Shown here piece by piece: positions 1-5,391 of a stretch of 8,487 nt of DNA. The translations under genes and the position numbers were made by a program. The notes beneath the pieces are model-generated. The model was not told where the DNA came from, made no database searches, and saw nothing but the letters and a program-made list of their open reading frames with translations. Numbering within the stretch: the stretch's first letter is position 1; the number at the start of each line of letters is the position of its first letter. Source of the stretch: Oscillospiraceae bacterium (GTDB lineage Bacteria; Bacillota; Clostridia; Oscillospirales; Acutalibacteraceae); assembly GCA_902761265.1 (NCBI GenBank), contig CACWJV010000084.1, positions 1-8,487 on the forward strand, read 5' to 3'.

Positions 1-777
1 CGTCGCGAGCGCTTCGCCTTCCACGTCTTCCGCAATCAGCACCAGCTTTTTGCCGGCCTGCAGCACCTGCTCCAGCAGCGGGAGCACTTCCTGAATATTG
101 GAAATCTTCTTGTCGGTGATGAGAATGCTGGCGTCGTCGATGACGGCTTCCATCTTGTCGGTGTCGGTGACCATATAGGGCGAAATGTAGCCGCGGTCAA
201 ACTGCATGCCTTCCACCACTTCCTTGCCCGTTTCGGCGGTCTTGCTTTCCTCCACAGTGATCACACCGTCGGTGGTGACGACTTACATCGCTTCCGCAAT
301 AAGCTGGCCGACGGTTTCGTCTGCGGACGACACGGTGGCGATACGCGCGATATCGTCGGAGGAGGTGACGGGGCTGGAGTTCGCTTTGACCGCTTCCACA
401 GCGGCCTCAACCGCCTTTTTGATACCCTTTTTGACAACCATCGGGTTCGCGCCCGCGGCCACGTTTTTCATACCCTCGCGCACAAGCGCCTGCGCCAGCA
501 GGGTGGCGGTGGTGGTGCCGTCGCCGGCCACGTCGTTGGTCTTGGTCGCCACTTCCTTGACAAGCTGCGCGCCCATGTTTTCGAACGCGTCCTCAAGCTC
601 GATTTCCTTGGCGATGGTCACACCGTCGTTGGTAATCAGCGGTGCGCCGTATTTTTTGTCGATGACCACGTTTCTGCCCTTGGGGCCGAGCGTGATTTTT
701 ACGGTATCAGACAGCTTGTCGATACCGGTCTGCAATGCTTTTCTGGCTTCTTCGCCGTATGCGATTTGTTTTGCCAT
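1..777 (-). pseudogene. groEL: Chaperonin GroEL (Hsp60), N-terminal part, interrupted by an in-frame stop and cut by the window edge
   Basis: GroEL forms the double-ring ATP-dependent protein-folding chamber that GroES caps in the cytoplasm. The reading frame starts with MAKQIAYGEEARKAL, and AGGAGG lies 8 bases before the ATG (786-791). Family hallmarks are present: ITLGPKGRNV near residues 29-38, TNDGVTIAKEIELED near 49-63, and the ATP-site GDGTTTAT near 85-92. Codon 165 (bases 283-285) is TAA. Beyond it the same frame continues without indel to base 1 as recognisable GroEL (DGVITVEESKTAET, VVEGMQFDRGYISPYMVTDT, ILITDKKISNIQEVLP). Relatives, as I recall them, read about M-E-K-V-T here, whereas this sequence reads M-stop-V-V-T, so two codons differ but the length is kept. 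It is therefore either a broken copy or a sequence error; a full GroEL is about 540 residues. It follows groES by 21 bases and shares the CIRCE-controlled promoter. The family call is certain; whether the gene is functional is not. Confidence 0.93.
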
Positions 778-798
778 GATATTTGCCTCCTGTTTCGC

Positions 799-1083
799 TT
801 ATTCCACAATGGCCAGAATGTCGCTCTGGCGGACGATGGTGTATTCTTCGGAATCGATCTTCACTTCGGTGCCGGCGTATTTGCCTGCGATCACTTTGTC
901 GCCGGGTTTGACATACATGGCAACCTCTTTGCCGTCCACCATGCCGCCCGGGCCGACAGCGACCACTTCGGAAAACTGCGGTTTTTCCTGCGATGCGCTG
1001 GTCAGAATGAAACCGCTTTTGGTCGTTTCTTCAATCTCCGTGGGCTTGAGCACTACGCGGTCAAGCAATGGTTTGATGGTCAT
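799..1083 (-). CDS. groES: Co-chaperonin GroES (Hsp10)
   Basis: This is the heptameric lid of the GroEL folding chamber, acting in the cytoplasm. The 94-residue protein has the normal length for the family. It shows the starting strand PLLDRVVLKP, then the mobile-loop region TEIEETTKSGFILTSAS (about residues 15-31), which contacts GroEL. Next come VVAVGPGG (about 41-48), VKPGDKVIAGKYAGTEVKID, and the ending YTIVRQSDILAIVE. AGGAGG stands 8 bases upstream of the ATG. It is the first gene of a groES-groEL operon, preceded by a perfect CIRCE operator and a good promoter. HrcA repression with heat induction is therefore expected from what is known of CIRCE. Nothing in groES itself looks damaged, unlike the adjacent groEL. 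Confidence 0.97.
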   Translation of the reverse strand: MTIKPLLDRVVLKPTEIEETTKSGFILTSASQEKPQFSEVVAVGPGGMVDGKEVAMYVKPGDKVIAGKYAGTEVKIDSEEYTIVRQSDILAIVE

Positions 1084-1149
1084 AAAAAAAGCCTCCTATA
1101 CATTTTCCTTCCGGCGCGTTTTGCGCTTGAAAGAATCATTTGCCAGTTT

Positions 1150-1176
1150 TTAGCACTCTTTATCCTCGAGTGCTAA
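1150..1176 (-). promoter_or_regulatory. CIRCE operator (HrcA binding site) of groES-groEL
   Basis: This is a perfect inverted repeat, TTAGCACTC-N9-GAGTGCTAA, identical to the CIRCE consensus. It lies directly downstream of the predicted -10 box of the minus-strand promoter, so it covers the expected transcription start and the first transcribed bases. In Firmicutes the HrcA repressor binds CIRCE and is kept active by GroEL, giving heat-shock control. The hrcA gene is not in this window. Confidence 0.97.
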
Positions 1177-1181
1177 TGACT

Positions 1182-1209
1182 ATTGTAGTCAATTTTCGGA
1201 AAAAGTCAA
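1182..1209 (-). promoter_or_regulatory. Sigma-A-type promoter of groES-groEL
   Basis: Read on the minus strand, TTGACT (1204-1209) is followed by a 16-base spacer and TACAAT (1182-1187). Transcription would start near 1175, inside the CIRCE element. The match to TTGACA/TATAAT and the operator position support each other. The 5' untranslated leader to groES would be about 90 bases. Confidence 0.85.
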
Positions 1210-1239
1210 GTCCTTTTGAGAAAGAAGTGGAATTTTTTT

Positions 1240-1253
1240 CGCACAATCGTGCG
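1240..1253. repeat. Short perfect inverted repeat between groES and the PBP gene
   Basis: CGCAC-AATC-GTGCG lies in the spacer between the divergent groES and PBP genes. A run of seven T precedes it on the plus strand and no T run follows it on either strand, so it does not look like an intrinsic terminator. It could be a protein-binding palindrome or chance. No convincing sigma-A promoter for the PBP gene was found in this spacer. Confidence 0.3.
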
Positions 1254-1314
1254 GCGGGATCGGGACATACTAGTTATGGAACCTGTTTTATATGGAAAAG
1301 AAAGGATGCTGCAA

Positions 1315-2898
1315 ATGAAAGGACGACGCCGGGTTTTGCTTTTGACCGTCTGCGCCGCGCTTTGTCTGCTGTGTGTGCAAACGGCGCGGCTCTCCGTGCG
1401 GTTTGCGTCTGCGGCCGCGGCCGAGAGGCACACGCGCACGCTGCTTGTTGGCAAAACGCGCGGAAAAATCTATGCGCGAAACGGCGAACTGCTGGTCGAC
1501 CGCACATCGCGGCTGCTGGCGGCCGCAGCGCCGTGTGAAGAGACGCGGGGGCTGCTGCTGAACCAGATGACGCCCGGCGACGCGGCGGCAGCCATGCAGA
1601 CCCGGGCGCCGCTGCTGCTGGAGCTGCCGGCGGCGGTCAACAGCGAGGCCGTGCACACCTTTCTGGTGCCGGAACGCTATGCGGCGGACGATTGCGCCGT
1701 CCATCTGGTCGGCACGCTGGACGCGGCCGGGGGCGGCAATACCGGGATTGAGCGCGCCTATGACGCGCTGCTCGGGATGCAGGGCGGCACGCTGTCGGTA
1801 CGTTTTGCCGCCAACGCCAACGGGCAGGTGCTCGCCGGGCTGGACAAGCAGATTGTGGACGACAATTTCAACAGCAGCGCCGGCGTGGTGCTGACGGTGG
1901 ACGAACGGCAGCAGCGGATTGCAGAGGATGCGCTGCGGCACAGCAAAATCCAAAGCGGCTGCGCCGTTTTGATGGATACGTTTACCGGCGAGATCCATGC
2001 GCTGGCGAGCGTGCCGTCGTTTTCCCGCAGCGATCCTTCGTCAGCCGACACGGGAAACGACGCGTTTCGCAACAAGGCGCTGAGCGCCTATGCACCGGGG
2101 TCTGTGATGAAGCCTTTGCTCGCGGCGTTCGCGCTCGAGCAGGGCGTTTCGCCGAAGCACGCCTGCGTTTGCACCGGAAGCTGCACGGTCGGCGACACAA
2201 CCTTTCGCTGCTATGGCGGCAAAGCCCACGGCAAACAAATGATGGGCGACGCGCTGCGCAACTCCTGCAACACCTATTTCATCGACCTGATGGCGCAGAT
2301 CGACGCGGCGGCGTTTTGGCGCTTTTGCCGCCGGCTCGGGCTCGATCAGCCGGTGACGCTGTGTGCCGGGCTGCAAAGTGTGCGCGGCGTTTTGCCGGCG
2401 CAAAGCGATCTGCTGCTGCCCGGGCAGCGGGCGCTGCTCGCGTTCGGGCAGGGGAAGGTGCTGCTGTCTCCGCTGCATCTGCTCTCCTGCTACCATGTGC
2501 TGGCCACAGGCTGTCTCGTGCAGCCGCGCGTGCTGTACGGCACGATGAACGAACAAGGCCTTGTCACGCGTGTGCAAGCGCAGCGGCCGGTGCGCTTGCT
2601 GGGAGAAAAAACGGTCAAAACGCTGCGGCTGCTGCTGCGGGGCGCGGTGGACGCCGCAACGTCGGGCGCCTATTCCGCGCGGATCCCGATCGCCGGAAAA
2701 ACCGGCACGGCGCAAAGCGGCGTCTATGCAAACGGCAAAGAGATTTGCCGCACCTGGTTTTGCGGTTTTTTCCCGGCGGGCAATCCCCACTATATTTTAG
2801 TCATCCTCAGCGAAGACGGTTCGAGCGGCAACGCGCAGTGCGCGCCGGTCTGTAAAGAAATATGCGAACGGATGGTCGGCTATGCCGCGGACGGTTGA
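1315..2898 (+). CDS. Class B penicillin-binding protein, peptidoglycan transpeptidase (PBP2/FtsI/SpoVD-like)
   Basis: This is a membrane-anchored D,D-transpeptidase that cross-links peptidoglycan. With the ATG at 1315 (AAAGGA 8 bases upstream) it has 527 residues. A basic start (MKGRRR) and one hydrophobic segment (about residues 7-22) anchor it, with the enzyme outside. RGKIYARNGELLV (about 49-61) is the conserved start of the PBP dimerisation/pedestal region, and GIERAYDALLGMQGG is another family signature. The transpeptidase domain has all three active-site motifs: S263-V-M-K266, S317-C-N319 and K462-T-G464. No PASTA domain follows, and the protein is shorter than many FtsI/SpoVD proteins. 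The segment with CVCTGSC and FRC (about residues 283-299) is cysteine-rich, as in some clostridial SpoVD-like proteins I recall. In-frame upstream starts exist (ATG 1276, TTG 1216) but have poorer ribosome sites. Whether it serves division, elongation or sporulation cannot be decided. No terminator follows; the tarI promoter overlaps its stop codon. Confidence 0.93.
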   Translation: MKGRRRVLLLTVCAALCLLCVQTARLSVRFASAAAAERHTRTLLVGKTRGKIYARNGELLVDRTSRLLAAAAPCEETRGLLLNQMTPGDAAAAMQTRAPLLLELPAAVNSEAVHTFLVPERYAADDCAVHLVGTLDAAGGGNTGIERAYDALLGMQGGTLSVRFAANANGQVLAGLDKQIVDDNFNSSAGVVLTVDERQQRIAEDALRHSKIQSGCAVLMDTFTGEIHALASVPSFSRSDPSSADTGNDAFRNKALSAYAPGSVMKPLLAAFALEQGVSPKHACVCTGSCTVGDTTFRCYGGKAHGKQMMGDALRNSCNTYFIDLMAQIDAAAFWRFCRRLGLDQPVTLCAGLQSVRGVLPAQSDLLLPGQRALLAFGQGKVLLSPLHLLSCYHVLATGCLVQPRVLYGTMNEQGLVTRVQAQRPVRLLGEKTVKTLRLLLRGAVDAATSGAYSARIPIAGKTGTAQSGVYANGKEICRTWFCGFFPAGNPHYILVILSEDGSSGNAQCAPVCKEICERMVGYAADG

Positions 2899-2923
2899 CA
2901 AACGGGCGCGAATGCGGTAAAAT
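2895..2923 (+). promoter_or_regulatory. Sigma-A-type promoter of tarI-tarJ, overlapping the PBP stop codon
   Basis: TTGACA (2895-2900), a 17-base spacer and TAAAAT (2918-2923) form a near-consensus promoter. The PBP stop codon TGA (2896-2898) lies inside the -35 box. Transcription should start near 2930, leaving a leader of about 26 bases before tarI. Because no terminator separates PBP and tarI, PBP transcripts may also read into tarIJ. Confidence 0.85.
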
Positions 2924-2932
2924 AGGAGCACT

Positions 2933-2959
2933 ATGAGAGATGAGGTGGATGTATTATGA
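2933..2959 (+). other. Possible 8-codon leader ORF overlapping the tarI start (ATGA)
   Basis: ATG at 2933 opens a short frame encoding MRDEVDVL that stops at TGA 2957-2959. That stop overlaps the tarI ATG in an ATGA arrangement typical of translational coupling. AGGAG (2924-2928) sits 4 bases before this ATG, directly after the predicted -10 box. It would therefore be on transcripts reading through from the PBP gene, but probably not on those starting at the tarI promoter. Such a short frame may be chance. Confidence 0.25.
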
Positions 2960-3666
2960 TATATGCAGTTATCGCAGCCGGCGGCATCGGCAGCCGTATG
3001 GGCAATGTGGAAAAACCGAAGCAGTATTTAAAAATCAAGGATAAGCCGATCATTGCGCACACCGTTGAAAAATTCTTTGTCAACGACGCGTTCCGCAAGA
3101 TCATCATTTTGACTCCGGCGCAGTGGGTCAACTATACCAAAGAGCTGCTGGCAAAGTATTTGCCGCAAAACGACAAGGTGGTCGTGGTCAAGGGCGGCGA
3201 CACACGCAACGAGACGATCATGAACGCTGTGCGCTATATTGAAGAGACCGACGGACTCGACGACGACACCGTCATCGTGACCCACGACGCTGTGCGTCCG
3301 TTCGTCACGGCGCGCATCATTGACGAAAATATCCGCTACGCGCTGGAATACGGCGCCACCGATACGGTTGTGGCCGCCACCGACACCATCGTGGAAAGTG
3401 TGGACAAACAGACCATCAGCAACATCCCCGACCGCAAGATGATGTATCAGGGCCAGACGCCGCAATCGTTCAAAGCGAAAAAGCTCAAGGAACTGTATGA
3501 GAGCCTGACCGACGCCGAAAAGGATATCCTCACCGACGCGTGCAAGATCTTTTCGATGAAGGGCTGCCCGGTGCATTTGGTGCGCGGCGAAGTGCACAAT
3601 ATCAAGATCACCTATCCGTATGACCTGCGCGTTGCCAAGGCGCTGCTGGACGAAGAAATCAAGTGA
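2956..3666 (+). CDS. tarI: Ribitol-5-phosphate cytidylyltransferase (TarI/IspD family)
   Basis: The enzyme joins D-ribitol 5-phosphate and CTP to give CDP-ribitol and pyrophosphate in the cytoplasm; CDP-ribitol is the donor for ribitol-phosphate polymers such as wall teichoic acid. The 236 residues match the family length. The nucleotide-binding start AAGGIGSRMGNVEKPKQYL (residues 7-25) is clear, with GGDTRNETIMN (80-90), the metal-site stretch THDAVRPF (109-116), YQGQTPQSF (164-172) and VHNIKITYPYDL (213-224). The fold is shared with IspD of isoprenoid synthesis. GSRMGNV, WVNYTKELL and RNETIMN, plus a tarJ neighbour 13 bases downstream, favour TarI. AGGTGG 8 bases before the ATG supports the start. 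It is the first gene of a tarI-tarJ unit behind its own promoter. No teichoic acid glycosyltransferase or polymerase is visible here, so the acceptor polymer is unknown. Confidence 0.93.
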   Translation: MIYAVIAAGGIGSRMGNVEKPKQYLKIKDKPIIAHTVEKFFVNDAFRKIIILTPAQWVNYTKELLAKYLPQNDKVVVVKGGDTRNETIMNAVRYIEETDGLDDDTVIVTHDAVRPFVTARIIDENIRYALEYGATDTVVAATDTIVESVDKQTISNIPDRKMMYQGQTPQSFKAKKLKELYESLTDAEKDILTDACKIFSMKGCPVHLVRGEVHNIKITYPYDLRVAKALLDEEIK

Positions 3667-3679
3667 AAGGACGATCTGA

Positions 3680-4705
3680 ATGCTGAATACCGTATACCGG
3701 CTGACCCAGCCGCGAAAGATCGAGATCGCGTTCACCGAGATTGACCTTTTCAAACCGGAAGTGGTCGTCAAGCCGACCTATCTTTCTATCTGCCACGCCG
3801 ACCAGCGCTACTATCAGGGTACCCGCGATCCGAAGATTTTGGCGCAAAAGCTGCCCATGGCGCTGATCCATGAGGGCATCGGCGAAGTGGTCTATTCGCC
3901 CGTGGCCGAATTTAAGCCCGGCGACAAGGTCGTCATGATTCCGAACACCCCGGTGGAGCACGACGACATCATTGCCGAAAACTATCTGCGCTCCTCCAAA
4001 TTCCGCGCCAGCGGCTTTGACGGCTTTATGCAGGAATATGTCCAGATCGCGCCCGACCGGCTGGTCCATCTGCCCGACGGCATCGACCCGCATGTGGCGG
4101 CGTTTACCGAATTGGTGTCGGTCAGCGTCCACGCGATCTCCCGCTTTGACAAAATCGCCCACGCCCGCCGCAACATCATCGGCATCTGGGGCGACGGCAA
4201 TCTGAGCTACATGACCTGTGTTTTTCTGCGCAAGTTCTTCCCGGACACGAAGCTCTATGTCTTCGGCATCGACGAAAAGAAGCTGCAGGATTTCACCTTT
4301 GTCGACAAAACCTTCCTCACCACCCAGATCCCCGCCGACCTTCGCGTGGACCACGCGTTCGAATGCGTCGGCGGCAACGCGTCGCAGATTGCGATCAACC
4401 AGATCATCGACTTCATCAATCCCGAGGGCACCATCTCCATCCTCGGCGTGAGCGAATATCCCGTGCCGATCAACACGCGCATGATTTTGGAAAAGGGTTT
4501 GCGCATGTTCGGCTCGAGCCGTTCCGGCCGCAAGGATTTCCTCAAGACGGTGGAGATGTATGAGCAGTATCCCGAGATCGTGGATTACCTGTCGCTGATG
4601 GTGGGCAACGTGGTGACGATCCGCCATATCAAGCAGATCACGGAAGCGTTCGATTCCGACTTGAAAAAGCCGATGGGCAAGACCATCATGAAATGGGAAA
4701 AGTAA
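3680..4705 (+). CDS. tarJ: Ribulose-5-phosphate reductase (TarJ), zinc-type medium-chain dehydrogenase
   Basis: TarJ reduces D-ribulose 5-phosphate to D-ribitol 5-phosphate with NADPH and feeds TarI, with which it forms a complex in characterised systems. The 341-residue protein has the family length. Probable zinc ligands are C38 (in SICHADQRYY), H64-E65 (in LIHEGIGEV) and E144 (in AFTELVSVSVHA). The GDKVVMIPNTP stretch (81-91), the nucleotide-binding GIWGDGNLSY (168-177), DHAFECVGG (224-232) and GSSRSGRKDF (278-287) match TarJ of Gram-positive bacteria closely as I recall it. GAAAGGA lies 8 bases before the ATG, and the gap to tarI is 13 bases, so the two are co-transcribed. A hairpin with A- and T-flanks ends the unit 26 bases downstream. 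Other zinc alcohol dehydrogenases share the fold, but the tarI neighbour makes the specific call strong. Confidence 0.94.
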   Translation: MLNTVYRLTQPRKIEIAFTEIDLFKPEVVVKPTYLSICHADQRYYQGTRDPKILAQKLPMALIHEGIGEVVYSPVAEFKPGDKVVMIPNTPVEHDDIIAENYLRSSKFRASGFDGFMQEYVQIAPDRLVHLPDGIDPHVAAFTELVSVSVHAISRFDKIAHARRNIIGIWGDGNLSYMTCVFLRKFFPDTKLYVFGIDEKKLQDFTFVDKTFLTTQIPADLRVDHAFECVGGNASQIAINQIIDFINPEGTISILGVSEYPVPINTRMILEKGLRMFGSSRSGRKDFLKTVEMYEQYPEIVDYLSLMVGNVVTIRHIKQITEAFDSDLKKPMGKTIMKWEK

Positions 4706-4730
4706 GAAAGCAAGAGAGCAAGAACACAAG

Positions 4731-4763
4731 AAAACAGGCTGTCCGGGCGGGCAGCCTGTTTTT
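4731..4763. terminator. Bidirectional intrinsic terminator between tarJ and the convergent repressor gene
   Basis: An 11-base stem pairs AAAACAGGCTG (4731-4741) with CAGCCTGTTTT (4752-4762); the loop may pair a little more inside. T run 4759-4763 serves the plus strand, and the A run 4731-4734 gives a shorter U run on the minus strand. It lies between two convergent genes and can end both transcripts. Confidence 0.9.
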
Positions 4764-4773
4764 ACGTTTGAGT

Positions 4774-5136
4774 TTAATCCAGCGGCAGTTTTTTGATCGC
4801 CTCAAAGGTCTCGTCGCTGATCACGTGTTCAATCTTGCACGCGTCGTCGGCAGCGGTCTGTTCGCTGACGCCGATGGAAACGAAAAAGCGGGTCAGATAG
4901 GTATGGCGCTCATAGATCTTTTCGGCAACCTCGCGGCCGAGATCGGTCAAAAACAGATGGCCGTTGCGATCCACATTCAGATAGCCGCCGTCGCGCAGCA
5001 GACCGACCGCGCGGCTGACACTGGGCTTGGAGTAGCCCATATAATCGCTCACGTCGATGGAGCGCACCGCGGGTTGTTCGCGGGACAATATCAAGATCGT
5101 TTCCAGATACATTTCGCCGGATTCCTGAATAGCCAT
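4774..5136 (-). CDS. Short DtxR/MntR-family metal-dependent transcriptional repressor
   Basis: Members of this family bind DNA when loaded with Fe(II) or Mn(II) and repress metal uptake or other genes. The ATG at 5134-5136 is preceded by GAGGTGA at a 3-to-4-base distance and gives 120 residues. An N-terminal winged helix-turn-helix (about residues 1-65; recognition region DYMGYSKPSVSRAV) is followed by the metal-binding dimerisation domain (about 70-120). There is no C-terminal SH3-like domain. Probable metal-site residues are M9 and E12 (GEMYLET), H78 (YERHTY), and C100, E103, H104 (ACKIEH). The Met/Cys/Glu/His set resembles the primary site of DtxR/IdeR rather than MntR of Bacillus, which has Asp and Glu in place of Met and Cys. 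The equivalents of the second DtxR site are mostly lost (Thr82, Ala96). The gene is convergent with tarJ and divergent from the aminotransferase operon. Its targets and metal are unknown. Confidence 0.88.
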   Translation of the reverse strand: MAIQESGEMYLETILILSREQPAVRSIDVSDYMGYSKPSVSRAVGLLRDGGYLNVDRNGHLFLTDLGREVAEKIYERHTYLTRFFVSIGVSEQTAADDACKIEHVISDETFEAIKKLPLD

Positions 5137-5175
5137 AGTGTCACCTCGTTGTTTGCTGTTTATGATTACCGTTCC

Positions 5176-5204
5176 ATTATAACACAAAGCAGCAGGCAAT
5201 GCAA
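5176..5204 (-). promoter_or_regulatory. Promoter of the DtxR-family repressor gene
   Basis: On the minus strand TTGCAT (5199-5204), a 17-base spacer and a perfect TATAAT (5176-5181) are seen, with TG one base before the -10 box (extended -10). The start of transcription would be near 5169, about 33 bases before the ATG. No clear DtxR- or MntR-box palindrome was recognised over it. Confidence 0.82.
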
Positions 5205-5222
5205 GAGCCTTTTTGTGCGCGC

Positions 5223-5240
5223 AAACCGCCAAAACCGCCA
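5223..5240. repeat. Tandem 9-base direct repeat in the divergent intergenic region
   Basis: AAACCGCCA occurs twice head to tail (5223-5231 and 5232-5240), followed by a partial third copy starting AAAC. It lies between the repressor promoter and the aminotransferase promoter, about 65-80 bases upstream of the latter's -35 box. An activator or repressor site is possible, but two copies may be chance. Confidence 0.35.
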
Positions 5241-5273
5241 AACGGGCGTCTGCGGTGTGGACATTGCACAAAA

Positions 5274-5298
5274 AAGGATGCGGTTTTTTATCATCCTT
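5274..5298. repeat. Inverted repeat just upstream of the aminotransferase operon promoter
   Basis: AAGGATG (5274-5280) and CATCCTT (5292-5298) are perfect complementary arms separated by 11 T-rich bases. The right arm ends 4 bases before the -35 box of the aminotransferase promoter. This is a typical place for an activator or repressor site. It has no T tail, so it is not a terminator. Confidence 0.4.
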
Positions 5299-5302
5299 GC
5301 GA

Positions 5303-5331
5303 TTGACACAATTCGTTAAATATTGTATAAT
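5303..5331 (+). promoter_or_regulatory. Consensus sigma-A promoter of the aminotransferase-aldolase operon
   Basis: TTGACA (5303-5308), 17 bases, TATAAT (5326-5331): both boxes match the consensus perfectly at the ideal spacing. Transcription should start near 5338, giving a leader of about 54 bases. Such a strong promoter suggests either high expression or tight control by a repressor. ATATT-GTAT-AATAT forms a small palindrome over the -10 box. Confidence 0.93.
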
Positions 5332-5344
5332 ATAGAAGCAAAAG

Positions 5345-5362
5345 AGTGAGCGGCGACTCACT
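5345..5362 (+). promoter_or_regulatory. Leader hairpin or operator in the aminotransferase 5' UTR
   Basis: AGTGAG (5345-5350) and CTCACT (5357-5362) pair perfectly around the 6-base loop CGGCGA, starting about 7 bases after the predicted transcription start and ending 14 bases before AGGAGG. It could be a repressor operator on DNA or a 5'-end stabilising stem in RNA. It has no T run, so it is not a terminator. Confidence 0.5.
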
Positions 5363-5391
5363 GACTATTATTTTACAGGAGGAACCCCAAT

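Noticed and set aside
206..1153. Long plus-strand open frame opposite groEL and groES
   Set aside because: It is antisense to two clearly conserved chaperonin genes, has low-complexity Ser/Thr/Ala-rich composition and no ribosome site; it is a shadow of GC-rich coding sequence.
1216..1314. Upstream starts of the PBP gene (TTG 1216, ATG 1276)
   Set aside because: The ATG at 1315 has AAAGGA at a good distance and gives a normal basic start followed by one membrane anchor; the longer forms add residues without similarity.
2956..3666. IspD (isoprenoid pathway) assignment for the cytidylyltransferase
   Set aside because: The protein matches TarI more closely in several stretches and is followed immediately by tarJ, so the ribitol-phosphate role is preferred.
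3659..4729. Minus-strand open frame opposite tarJ
   Set aside because: It lies wholly over the conserved tarJ and crosses the bidirectional terminator; the His/Asp/Val-rich composition is typical of antisense shadows.
5134..5361. N-terminally extended start of the DtxR-family repressor at 5361
   Set aside because: The extension would cover the TATAAT promoter and good ribosome site of the shorter form, and has no family similarity; the ATG at 5134-5136 fits DtxR-family alignments.
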